Source: Minicystis rosea
Lineage (GTDB): Bacteria; Myxococcota_A; Polyangia; Polyangiales; Polyangiaceae
DNA: 64,000 nucleotides
Assembly: GCA_001931535.1 (NCBI GenBank)
Contig: CP016211.1
Span: 13,717,501-13,781,500 of the forward strand
Direction: 5' to 3'
The position numbers were made by a program, and so were the translations under genes. Positions 56,226-64,000 of this stretch are shown here, piece by piece; position 1 is the stretch's first letter; the number at the start of each line of letters is the position of its first letter. Under the pieces are notes generated by a model. That model was not told the origin of the DNA, made no database searches, and was given only the letters and a program-made list of their open reading frames with translations.

Positions 56226-57086
56226 TCAGGATTTCTTCGGGAGCGCGTCGGATCCGATGACGGTCCAGTCGTCGTGGCCGTGACCGCGCTCGAGGAAGCG
56301 ATCCATCGTGGCGGCGATGGCCGGGAGCATGGGGAGCGGGAGGCCGTGGCGCTCGCCTTCTTCGAGCATCAAGCGCGCATCTTTGCGGGCCATGGCGAGC
56401 TCCCAAGAGGGGTTGTGGAAGTCGCCGCCGACCATGCGCTTCACGCGCGCGGGCAGCGACGTGCCGGGGTTGAAGACGTCGAAGAGGGCGCCCGCGTCCT
56501 CGGGCTTCACGTCGAGCGCCTTGGCGAGCGTGAGGACCTCGGCGACGCCGGCGGTCATGAACATCAAGAACAGGTTGCCGAAGAGCTTGAACGACGCGGC
56601 GCGCTCGGGCTCGGAGCCGAAATAGACGAGCTTGCCAGTCATCTTTTCGAGCGCCGGGCGGAGCCGTTCGACGCGGGCGGCGTCGCCGGACGCGAGCATG
56701 AGGCCCGTGCTCTCCAGCGCGTTTTGCGGACCCATGAAGACGGGCGCGTGCTGGAACTCGATGCCTCGCGCTTGCCAGCGCTCGGCCCGCGCGCGCGTGC
56801 CGGTCGGTGACGTGGTGGTGTGATCGACGATGATCACGCCCTTCGCGAAGCCCGGTCGCGCGCGCTCGAGCACGTCGTCGACGGCGGCGTCGTCCGAGAG
56901 CGTGAGGTGGATGCGCGTCGCGCCCGCGGCGGCCTCGGCCGGATCGGCGAAAGCCCGCGCGCCCTCGCTCGAAAGCGCGCGCGCCTTCTCGGCCGTGCGA
57001 TTCCACACCTGCACGTCCTCGCCGCGGCGGCGATATGCACGCACGAAATTGGATCCGAGCAGGCCCATCCCGAAGAACGCAATCAT
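56226..57086 (-). CDS. NAD(P)-dependent 3-hydroxyisobutyrate dehydrogenase-like oxidoreductase
   Basis: 286 residues from the ATG at 57086, decided by a perfect AGGAGG five bases upstream; a GTG at 57092 in frame overlaps that site. The N-terminal Rossmann motif is FFGMGLLGSNFVRAY, with the 6-phosphogluconate/HIBADH pattern VIIVDHTTTSP and the catalytic lysine in SFKLFGNLFLMF. Such enzymes oxidise beta-hydroxy acids or reduce aldehydes and imines. The substrate is unknown. It ends 200 bases downstream of a LysR start, and a patatin gene is upstream. Confidence 0.9.
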   Translation of the reverse strand: MIAFFGMGLLGSNFVRAYRRRGEDVQVWNRTAEKARALSSEGARAFADPAEAAAGATRIHLTLSDDAAVDDVLERARPGFAKGVIIVDHTTTSPTGTRARAERWQARGIEFQHAPVFMGPQNALESTGLMLASGDAARVERLRPALEKMTGKLVYFGSEPERAASFKLFGNLFLMFMTAGVAEVLTLAKALDVKPEDAGALFDVFNPGTSLPARVKRMVGGDFHNPSWELAMARKDARLMLEEGERHGLPLPMLPAIAATMDRFLERGHGHDDWTVIGSDALPKKS

Positions 57087-57128
57087 GATCACCTCCTTTG
57101 CGCCGGCGCTCTGCCTAGCACGATGTCT

Positions 57129-57986
57129 TCAACGAGCGCGTGCGAGCCAAGCCCGCGCGGCTTGCCGGCCTGCTTCGATGGTGGCGAGGATGTCCGCGCG
57201 CTTCGTGGTGAGCCGCGTCGCCGGGAGCGGCGCGGAGGGGCGGATGACCGAGACGAGGCCGCGCCGTTCGAGCTCGTCGATGCGATCGAGCGCGGCGTTG
57301 GCCGTCGCAGAGCGCGCGGCCAACGGGCGCGCCAGCGCGGGATAGCGCGGGTACGTGCGCGCCATCAGATACGAGAGCGCGCGCATCGTCTTGCGTCGGT
57401 AGCCGTGCGGGTTCGTCAGCACCACCACGGTGGTGTCGCGCGCCAGCCCGAGCGCTCGATCGATGGGCACCACCTCGGCGACGCCGCCGTCCACGTACGG
57501 CACGCCGTCGACCTTCACGACCTTCCCGTACGCGACCGGCAAGGCCATCGTCGCGCGCAGGAGCTCAAGCGCGTTGCTCTCGGTGGCGCGCACGAGCTCG
57601 GCGTCACCCGTCGTGCAGTTGGTGACGAGCACCCAGCAGCGCATCGCGGCGGCCGCGAGCTTCCGCCGATCGAGCGGCACGTGCCGATCGAAGACGTGCA
57701 CCAGACCGTCGACGTCGAGGATCGGCGCGCCTCGCAGCAGATTCGCCGGGGAGACGAGCTTGTTGCCGTGGGTGTGATCTTCCCAGATGCGGATGGCGTC
57801 ATCCATCTGGCCCGCGGCCATGTACGCGGCCGTCGGCGCGCCCGACGACACCGCGATGACATCGTCGAAGATCGGCGCGCGCGATCCCGCGCGGTGAAGC
57901 TCGGCGAGCGCACCCGCGCCGAAAGCACCGCGAAGCCCGCCGCCCTCCACGAGCAGGGTAGCCGTGGGGCGTGTTCCCTCGTTCAT
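57129..57986 (-). CDS. Patatin-like phospholipase (RssA type)
   Basis: About 285 residues from the ATG at 57986 (57998 and 58022 are in frame and possible). Motifs are complete: VEGGGLRGAFGAG oxyanion loop, nucleophile in VSSGAPTAAYMA, and catalytic aspartate in YVDGGVAEVVP. It is a plain single-domain patatin without the extra domain of the one at 51897. A cytoplasmic lipid hydrolase; the target is unknown. The dehydrogenase gene follows after 42 bases, so they may be co-transcribed. Confidence 0.88.
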   Translation of the reverse strand: MNEGTRPTATLLVEGGGLRGAFGAGALAELHRAGSRAPIFDDVIAVSSGAPTAAYMAAGQMDDAIRIWEDHTHGNKLVSPANLLRGAPILDVDGLVHVFDRHVPLDRRKLAAAAMRCWVLVTNCTTGDAELVRATESNALELLRATMALPVAYGKVVKVDGVPYVDGGVAEVVPIDRALGLARDTTVVVLTNPHGYRRKTMRALSYLMARTYPRYPALARPLAARSATANAALDRIDELERRGLVSVIRPSAPLPATRLTTKRADILATIEAGRQAARAWLARAR

Positions 57987-58089
57987 GCGCGCCGGCATGC
58001 GCCGGCGGGCGGCGGGCGTCACGTGGAGATATGGGGGAGAGCGCCGCGCGGTGATGGGCAGCGCAGCGATCGCTGACTCGAATCGGCGA

Positions 58090-58683
58090 TCAAGCCGCGG
58101 GCTTTTGCTCGGGCGTGCTCAACGCTGCTGCGCCGAGCTCGCGACAGGCAGCGAGGATGGCATCCGAGAGCGGCGTCCCTTGCACCGCGCGCGCGAGGCT
58201 CAAGCCACCGTACATGAGCGCGATGAGACCGAGGGCCGTGCGCCGTGCATTCGGTCCGGGCAGCAAGGATGCATAGGCATCGGCATAGGCATCGAGCTCG
58301 GCGGCGAGCGTGCCGCGAAACGGCTCGCCCGCGGCGCTCACCTCACCGACGGTGGCCGGCAGAGGACAGCCCTCTTCGGCGCCGTCGCGGTGCGATCGCG
58401 AGAGGTAGCGGCGTAGCACCGAGAGCGCGCGCTCGTTCGCCGTCTCGCCCTTCACCTGCCCGAGCATACGTTCCCACATCGCGCGGTACGTGCGCCGGAG
58501 GACCTCGTCGAAGAGCGCATCCTTGCTTTGGAAATGCGCATAGAAGCCGCCGACGGTGAGCCCGGCGCCGCCCATCACGTCTGCCACCGAGGGCGCCCGC
58601 AAACCTCGCTCGCGAAGGAGCCGGGCCGCTGACTCGAGGATGGCCTCGTGGGTGCGCTGCTTCTGTTCGGTCTTGGCGTTCAT
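58090..58683 (-). CDS. TetR-family transcriptional regulator
   Basis: 197 residues. The helix-turn-helix is clear: THEAILESAARLLRERGLRAPSVADVMGGAGLTVGGFYAHFQSKDALF split over residues 11-59. The C-terminal ligand domain (CPLPATVGEVSAAGEPFRG, ARRTALGLIALMYGGLSLARAV) fits the TetR_C group of YkgA/NemR-like repressors. A 14-base palindrome just upstream of the start is a candidate self-operator. It lies about 100 bases upstream of the patatin gene on the same strand and may govern it. Confidence 0.9.
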   Translation of the reverse strand: MNAKTEQKQRTHEAILESAARLLRERGLRAPSVADVMGGAGLTVGGFYAHFQSKDALFDEVLRRTYRAMWERMLGQVKGETANERALSVLRRYLSRSHRDGAEEGCPLPATVGEVSAAGEPFRGTLAAELDAYADAYASLLPGPNARRTALGLIALMYGGLSLARAVQGTPLSDAILAACRELGAAALSTPEQKPAA

Positions 58684-58691
58684 GTTGCTGA

Positions 58692-58705
58692 ATTACGATT
58701 GTAAT
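58692..58705. promoter_or_regulatory. Candidate TetR operator
   Basis: ATTAC-GATT-GTAAT, a perfect inverted repeat with 5-base arms, lies 9 bases before the TetR start codon (58683, minus strand). It is AT-rich in a GC-rich genome. It probably overlaps the promoter, so binding would repress the regulator's own gene. Confidence 0.6.
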
Positions 58706-58819
58706 ATGTGAGATCGACCCGTCAAGCACGGGCCCACGGCGAGCCCGGCCGTGCTCGCGATGTGACCGATGAAGCTGGTGCATGCCCGTGTCGTCGATGC
58801 GTTCCCCGGGGGCACATCT

Positions 58820-60111
58820 TCAACGCGGCGTGCGTCGCCCGGTCATCCGCGCCGACTTCGCGGCTGGCACGGAGCTCATCCATTGGATGAAGCGAGGCGG
58901 GTTGTCGATGCTGATCCTGCCTTCGTTCCGCTCCGCCGCGAGAGGCGCATAGCCGCCGGGCCGCAGCGGCTCGAGGCGCCAGACGGCCATCCACAGGTTC
59001 TTCTTTCGGCGCAGCGTGGCGACGAAGGGCTTCTCTTGGATGGGACCGTTGCTGTCGGCCGAGAAGGTGTAAAGCGCTCCATCCTCCTTTCGATAGAGGA
59101 TGCCGGCGTGGTGATCGAAGATTACGTGATCGAAAAGCCGCCTTTGGAGCGCCGCCCCGCCGGGGTGACTCCGTGTCAGGCGATGGGTGAAGGACCAGAG
59201 ATCGTCCTCGGAGAGCGCGCTCACCGGCCGACGGGGAGACAGCATGTCGGGATGCGCCCGGAGCCAGGCGCGGATGAGGGCGAGCGGCCCGTTCCGCCGC
59301 CGCAGCTTGCCCGCTTTGACGTGCTGCGCCTCGTCGGAGATCGAATAGACGTTGAACGCGCCGAGCTTGCTCTCGAGGTCGCCCGTGGGGGCGCCGTTCT
59401 CCGCGTCGAAATGGGCATGCGCGAAGTGATATTCGATGACGCGCCGGAGGCCCGGGTGTCGATAGGGGAGCCCGCCGCCCGTGATGGGGAGAGGTATTCG
59501 CGGTAGCCGCGATGATGGCCATTCCAGATCTTCTGTCGCGCCGAGCTGAAGGTGGGGAGCGCATCCATGCACGTGGCGCTGCCGCCTTCGGTGAAGCGAT
59601 CGTTGTAATTGAACCAAAAGGCCAAGAAGAAATTGACGTGCTCGTTGCACAAGGCCCCTCGGCCCCACTGCCAGCGCGGCGGATCGACGCCGAACGCATG
59701 CGGCTTGGCGGCGCCGTAGACCGCGCTGTTGTCGGTATAAGCTCGGCAGAAATGAGCGAGCTTCTGCGCTTCGTCGAGGTGGGCGACGGTGATGGTCTGT
59801 CGGGCCGCGGGCACGCCGGCCGCGACGGTGTGCATCAGGGAGTCTTCTCGGCGAAACCGCTCCGGCTTCGGGGCGCGACCGAGCTCACCCCATGATTCCA
59901 GCACGTCCACGAGCTGCACACCGAAGCGCTTCGCCGTGGGGGAGAGCGCGTCCCAGCGGACCACGCCGCGATCGTCGGTCATCCGTGCGGGCGGGCTGGC
60001 CTCGCCGTCGACGTACAAGAGCACGCGCTCGCGTCGATACGGCGTCGCCCGGTCCGTGACGAAGCGGGCCTCCAACCACCGATCGGCTGTGTCGTCGAAT
60101 CCATGGCTCAT
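58820..60111 (-). CDS. Unknown protein, possible papain-fold peptidase, frame broken once near 59485
   Basis: About 430 residues if one C is added to a CCCC run near 59485 (complement), joining REYLSP to ITGGGLPYRHPGLRRV; as written there are two overlapping frames (60111-about 59485 and about 59485-58820). The start is MSHGFDDTADRWLEARF. N-terminal 75 residues look like a small beta domain (RRERVLLYVDGEASPP). Then GALCNEHVNFFLAFWFNYN and, about 200 residues later, DHHAGILYRKEDGALYTFSAD give a Cys and a His in contexts like NlpC/P60 or CHAP amidases. This assignment is tentative. An alternative is a T6SS-type effector of another family. Confidence 0.68.
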
Positions 60112-60298
60112 GGTCTCGCGCCCTCATGGTCTCATGGGCGCGACGCTGAACGAAGGTGCGTTTGCGCGGAGATGGTGCTTTGCGTCTCGGGCATTTCGAC
60201 GCTGTGCACGTCTCGTCGAGGGGTGATGGGCCTGTGAATACAGGGCATGCGGAGATCGCATGTCGATGGATGGCGACGCGAAGCGCTATGTTGGCAGC

Positions 60299-60332
60299 GG
60301 GTTTGGGGCCGCTCGCGGCCCCGTCGTGATCA
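60299..60332 (-). repeat. Single inverted copy of the palindromic repeat, at a stop codon
   Basis: Read on the minus strand it begins TGATCACGACGGGGCCGC and runs to GCGGCCCCAAAC, matching the first half of the units at 6937 and 36179. The TGA (60332-60330) is the stop of the kinase gene. Only the first hairpin is present. Orientation relative to the gene is the same as in the other copies. Confidence 0.8.
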
Positions 60333-61727
60333 ATCGCGGGAGTGAATCTTGGCGGTGACGGCGGGCGCTGCCGTTTTGGCGGCGGTGCTCGAGGGGCCCG
60401 TCTTCGTCGCGGGGGCGTGGGCTTGCACGGGGGCCGCGGTTTCGACGGCGGTGACGGCTGCGGTCGCGGTCGGGAGGGCCGTGGGCGTGACGACGACGGT
60501 GGCCGTGGTCGATGCCGCAGCGGTGACCGTCGGCGCGGTGGGGTGGGGGATTTCCGTGGTGACGGCGCTCGCGGCCGGCGCTTCCACCGCAGGGCGACCG
60601 CGCGCGAGGAGCACGGTGGTGATGCCACCGGCGAGCACGAAGGCCGCCGCCGATGCACCGAGGATGAGACGACGGTTGTTGCTACCGGCCGGCGCCGACG
60701 TCACGGCAGCGCCCGTGGGGGTTTGCTGGAACGGCGAGCTCACCGACGGCGCCGACGTGGGTTGGGCCGGCGTGGCGTTGACGGGCACGAGATCGCTGGT
60801 TTGCAGCACGATGCTGGAGAGCGACACCGTGCCGCCGAGCGGGATGCCGAGCGCTTCGGCGAGCGCGGAGGCTGCGGCGCCCGCCGTCTGGAAGCGATTG
60901 GCCGGTTGCACCGCCGTGCACTTGGCGAACCAGGCGTCGAACGCCGCGGGCAATTGCACGCCGACGCGCTCGGCGCGCAGGGTCGCCGGCTCCGGCGGGC
61001 CGCCCGAGGTGGCCATGGCAAAGGCGAAGACGTTGCTCTCGCCCTGCATTTCCTTGTGCCAATACGAAGCGCCGGCGAGGAGCGTGAACACCATCATCCC
61101 CAGGGCGTAGATGTCGGCCGCGGGGGTGATGGCCACGTTGCTGCGGAATTGCTCGGGCGCCATGTAGAGCGGCGTCCCCAAGCTCCGAGTCGCCTGCGCC
61201 TGTGTCGACGAGTCCGCCATGATTTTGGCGATGCCGAAGTCGAGCACTTTGATGTGAGGCTGCCCGTCTTCGCGCTGGGTCAAGAAGAGGTTCTCCGGCT
61301 TGAGATCGCGGTGAACGATCGAAGCACGGTGCGTCTTGTCGAGCGCGAGCGCGGTTTGGTGGATGTAGGTGACGACGTCCTTCGGGGGGAAGCGCCCGAC
61401 CTTTTTCAACAAGCGGCCGAGCTCGTCGCCCTGGAGTAATTCCATGACGAGGAAGGGCATGCTCGTGGCTTCGTCGACGCCGGCGTCGAAGACGTCGACG
61501 ATGTGCTGGCTCTCGATGTGCGCGGCGACGCGGGCTTCCTGACGGAAGCGGTTGCGCAGATCTTCGCTGCCGACGACGTGGGGGAGCATGACCTTGAGCG
61601 CGCGCCGGCGCTCGGTCTCCTGGTGGATCACCTCGTAGACGGCCCCCATGCCGCCCATCGCAATGCACCGAACGATTTTGTACCTGCCGCCGAAGATGGA
61701 CCCTTCGGCCAGCGTGAGCTGCGCCAT
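60330..61727 (-). CDS. Membrane Ser/Thr protein kinase with Ala/Thr-rich extracytoplasmic tail
   Basis: 465 residues from the ATG at 61727, which has GGAGGAG about 10 bases upstream. Kinase domain at about 12-280: AMGGMGAVYEV glycine loop, ALKVM lysine, IVHRDLKPENL catalytic loop, DFGIAK, GTPLYMAPEQ. A linker and a single membrane helix (LILGASAAAFVLAGGITTVLLA) near 355-376 follow, then an Ala/Thr/Pro-rich tail of about 85 residues with no sensor domain. It is a PknB-type layout without PASTA repeats, typical for the many orphan kinases of myxobacteria. The stop codon is part of a palindromic repeat. Confidence 0.92.
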   Translation of the reverse strand: MAQLTLAEGSIFGGRYKIVRCIAMGGMGAVYEVIHQETERRRALKVMLPHVVGSEDLRNRFRQEARVAAHIESQHIVDVFDAGVDEATSMPFLVMELLQGDELGRLLKKVGRFPPKDVVTYIHQTALALDKTHRASIVHRDLKPENLFLTQREDGQPHIKVLDFGIAKIMADSSTQAQATRSLGTPLYMAPEQFRSNVAITPAADIYALGMMVFTLLAGASYWHKEMQGESNVFAFAMATSGGPPEPATLRAERVGVQLPAAFDAWFAKCTAVQPANRFQTAGAAASALAEALGIPLGGTVSLSSIVLQTSDLVPVNATPAQPTSAPSVSSPFQQTPTGAAVTSAPAGSNNRRLILGASAAAFVLAGGITTVLLARGRPAVEAPAASAVTTEIPHPTAPTVTAAASTTATVVVTPTALPTATAAVTAVETAAPVQAHAPATKTGPSSTAAKTAAPAVTAKIHSRD

Positions 61728-62058
61728 CCGGACGTCTCCTCCGCCGGGGAAGATACCAGACCTCCCGGCCGAGCACGCACAACGTTTCACGACGCGCGGG
61801 CGGGACGGCCGGGCGCCCGATTGCAGGGCTCGCCGACGCCGAGATCGCACTACGTCCGGGCCGCGATCGGGTAACGCGGGATGTCTCGCGCCGCGAGTTC
61901 GAGAGGCCGATGTGCCCTCGAATCGACGGTGCCGCGTCATCAGCTTTGATGAGCAATTCTGAATGTTTGATGAATGAATGATCGAGGGACGAGACGCAAT
62001 TGGGCGCCTCATGCGAGCTGCGTTTATGGGCAGCATCGTTGTCGTCGAGACCATGGAA
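61728..62058. other. Intergenic stretch upstream of the kinase gene
   Basis: About 330 bases between the kinase start and the terminator-like hairpin. It includes a short AT-richer section near 61935-61985 that may be the kinase promoter. A minus-strand frame running through it toward 62141 is a low-quality extension of the kinase frame. I see no gene. Confidence 0.45.
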
Positions 62059-62095
62059 CTCGACCGCCCGCCGGTGAGGCCGGCGGGCGGTCGAG
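62059..62095 (-). terminator. Strong hairpin after the PilZ-domain gene
   Basis: CTCGACCGCCCGCCGG (62059-62074) pairs perfectly with CCGGCGGGCGGTCGAG (62080-62095) around a five-base loop, 46 bases beyond the stop at 62142. At 16 bp it is the longest perfect stem in the window. No T-run follows, as for most terminators seen here. Confidence 0.65.
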
Positions 62096-62141
62096 GAGCC
62101 TTGCTCGGTGGGAGGGGCGCGGAGCCCGCTCCTGAGACCAC

Positions 62142-64000
62142 TCAATCGTGGCGCTTCTTCTTCTTGCCGCCTTCCTTCTTCTTCTTGGCGACCTTTCCGT
62201 GCTCGGTCTTGGCGATGGCGATCTCGAGCTTGTCGCCCTTCACGCGCGCCTGGTAGCTCGGCACGTCGTCCTTGAATTGCACGCTCACCTCGGCGCCGTG
62301 GGAGGTGTTGACCACGTTGACCGACGCGAGGCGCTTGTCCTTGCGCGAGAGGTCCGATGCGGACGAGACGGAGCGACGGCCGGGGATGCTGATGGTGAAG
62401 CCCTGCGCGCCGGCCGCGCCGGAGATGCGCTCGACCGCGCCATCCATCTTGAGCTTGATCACGACGGGGTGCTTGCCGACGCTGCCCTGGCCCCACTCCT
62501 TGAGGATCGGGCCGTTGGCCGCAGCGGCGCCGGTGCTCGGGCCGTCGTCGTCGTCGTTCGCGCCGGGCGCGTCCGGTCCGGGCAATGCCGCGCCCGTGCC
62601 CGGCGCCGACGAGGCTTGCGCGCTGGGCACGGGTGCAGGAGCGAGCGGCTCGGTGGTCGAGAGCGGCGTGGTGCCGAAGAGCGGCACGTTGGCGACGGGC
62701 GTGCCCGTGCCGGCCGCGGCGACGGGCGCCTCGGCGGTCGACGAGGGCAGCGCCGCCGCGGCTTGCGTGCCTTCGTTGGTGGCGTGCCCGCGGCCCGCGA
62801 TGAGGCGCGTGACGGCGAAGATGGCGAGCACCGCGAGGAGGCCGAGGCCACCGCCGAGCGCAGCGGCGCGGCGGTTCGTGGGCGGACGCGGCGCCTCGTC
62901 GTCCTCGCTCATGGCTTCGTCGCGCACGAGGCGGCGGCCGTCGGACGTGAGCGCGCCTCCCGGCGGCGGCGCGGTCGTGCGGCGCGGCGCGGTCGCCTTC
63001 TTCGCCTCCGTGCGCGCGGAGCGGCGGCGCTCGATGAGCGCGAGCATCCCGTTCATCGCGCCCTTGGCGCGCACGCTCATGCCCGTGATCGCCGGGCCGA
63101 GCTTGCCGGCTACCGCGCGTCCCGCGTTCGCGGCGCGCGCGCCGAAGCTCGGTCCGTCGGCCTTGTCGTCGCCGTCGTGATCACCGTCGTGCTCCGCATC
63201 GGCGGCATGCGCTTCGGCTTCGTCGGCCGGCGGCGGCTGGCTGCGGCGCGCGGTCTTGGGCGCGGGCTCGCCGTCGTCCTTGGCCGCGCCCGCGAGCGGC
63301 GGGACGGACTTGGCGGCGCGGCGCGTGGCCGGCGCGGTCTCCGAGACGCGCGTCTTCTCCGGCTTCTTCGCGGGCACGGTCGCGGCCGCGGCGGCCTTGT
63401 CGCCGGGGCGATCGTAGCGAAGCGTGACCACGAGCTGCGGCACGTTGGTCGCGGGATCGACGTCGACCTTCACGCCGTCGATGAGCGCCTCGCGCTTCGC
63501 ACCGGCCTCGACGTCCTCGAGCGAGAGCGAGCGACCGACCTTGAGGAACTCGAGGTTCGAGCCGACCTCGACCTCGCGCGCCGCGGACTCGCGCACGCGC
63601 GCCTTCATCGGCGAGCCGAGGCCCTCGATGTGCAGGCGGACGCGCGAGCCGCGCGGCACGACGGGCTCGTCGGAGGAGGAAGTGGTGGTGCTCGTCTCTG
63701 CGGGCGGGCCCGCGATCGACGCGCACATGGCGCGCACCGCGTCCTCGGAGGCGGCGTCGAGACCGGTGAAGCGCAGGCCGAACTCGCCGCCCTTCGCCTC
63801 CTCGTTGCGCCAGATGACCTCGCCCTCGACCACGACCTCGTGGCCCATGCCGTCGAAGCGGCACACCAGCTTGTCGCCGATGTCAGGCAGGTACGCCGTG
63901 CGCAGGCGCATTCCGTCGGGCGACACGTCGACCGACTCGGCCTCGAAGCCGCCGCCGGTGTTCTCGCCCACGGCGACGAGCGCCTCGAAATGGACCCGCT
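62142..64000 (-). CDS. PilZ-domain membrane protein, 5' end outside the window
   Basis: At least 619 residues; the frame is open to the window edge and the codons beyond 63971 read VHFEALVAVGENTGGG, which belongs to the PilZ start, so the ATG lies further on. N-terminal PilZ domain (SVDVSPDGMRLRTAYLP, GDKLVCRFDGMG, EFGLRFTGLD) senses c-di-GMP or acts as an adaptor. A second PilZ-like or related beta region continues to about 200. Then come a charged low-complexity region, one membrane helix (ALGGGLGLLAVLAIFAVTRLI) and an AMIN-like periplasmic domain (VVIKLKMDGAVERISG, VSVQFKDDVPSYQARV) ending in a Lys-rich tail. This links cytoplasmic signalling to the envelope, possibly motility or pili. Confidence 0.85.
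   Translation of the reverse strand, partial: RVHFEALVAVGENTGGGFEAESVDVSPDGMRLRTAYLPDIGDKLVCRFDGMGHEVVVEGEVIWRNEEAKGGEFGLRFTGLDAASEDAVRAMCASIAGPPAETSTTTSSSDEPVVPRGSRVRLHIEGLGSPMKARVRESAAREVEVGSNLEFLKVGRSLSLEDVEAGAKREALIDGVKVDVDPATNVPQLVVTLRYDRPGDKAAAAATVPAKKPEKTRVSETAPATRRAAKSVPPLAGAAKDDGEPAPKTARRSQPPPADEAEAHAADAEHDGDHDGDDKADGPSFGARAANAGRAVAGKLGPAITGMSVRAKGAMNGMLALIERRRSARTEAKKATAPRRTTAPPPGGALTSDGRRLVRDEAMSEDDEAPRPPTNRRAAALGGGLGLLAVLAIFAVTRLIAGRGHATNEGTQAAAALPSSTAEAPVAAAGTGTPVANVPLFGTTPLSTTEPLAPAPVPSAQASSAPGTGAALPGPDAPGANDDDDGPSTGAAAANGPILKEWGQGSVGKHPVVIKLKMDGAVERISGAAGAQGFTISIPGRRSVSSASDLSRKDKRLASVNVVNTSHGAEVSVQFKDDVPSYQARVKGDKLEIAIAKTEHGKVAKKKKEGGKKKKRHD

Overview
The window looks like a chromosomal segment of a large-genome myxobacterium (Myxococcota, probably a Polyangiales/Sorangiineae relative). 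The pointers are very high GC, many eukaryote-like Ser/Thr kinases, many lipoproteins with Cys lipobox signals, DUF2169/VgrG/PAAR secretion genes, paired VIT-vWA proteins, a PilZ protein and a dense set of CHAT, caspase-like, STAND and WD40 proteins. The lineage is inferred from gene content, not from a search.

Layout. 1-793: end of an rRNA operon (23S 3' part, 5S, strong intrinsic terminator). 1520-12000: secreted or lipoprotein enzymes (two-DTG aspartyl protease with PDZ, GDSQG esterase-like protein, zinc-ribbon PG-rich membrane protein, PhoD-like phosphatase, NucA-type nuclease, GH128-type glycosidase). 12053-14800: a coupled three-gene unit of sigma factor, FecR/TPR protein and exported protein. 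15040-25870: a type VI secretion (T6SS) accessory/effector island. On the minus strand are a DUF2169 adaptor, a partner protein and a NuiA-like nuclease inhibitor. On the plus strand are a kinase-STAND protein, a VgrG with a giant coiled-coil tail, a DUF1795 (Eag-type) chaperone and a prePAAR/PAAR protein. 26628-27765: an intact-looking IS630-type element with terminal inverted repeats, a TA duplication and a frameshifted transposase. 27868-40000: lipoproteins, an ABC-F ATPase, two tandem VIT-vWA proteins, phnX with a divergent LysR regulator, a zinc metalloprotease and a WxxGxW lipoprotein.

40250-53432 is the most interesting part. Six consecutive minus-strand genes read, in transcription order: patatin lipase, C25/caspase-like protease, CHAT-SIR2 fusion, exported protein, STAND NTPase with about 15 WD40 blades, and a GMC oxidoreductase with a four-Cys cluster. 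The patatin and the GMC enzyme share an unrecognised C-terminal domain. I read the array as a candidate NTP-sensing conflict or regulated cell-death system. 53602-64000: a small Cys-rich protein, an aldo/keto reductase, LysR and TetR regulators, a dehydrogenase, a second patatin, a possible papain-fold protein, a kinase and a PilZ protein that runs off the end.

Two cross-cutting signals stand out. (i) A dispersed palindromic repeat follows stop codons at 6937, 36179 and (reverse) 60332, and its TGATCA motif often supplies the stop. (ii) Up to five reading frames break at runs of four or five C/G, each repaired by adding one base. That suggests homopolymer undercalling in the assembly or, less likely, real decay.
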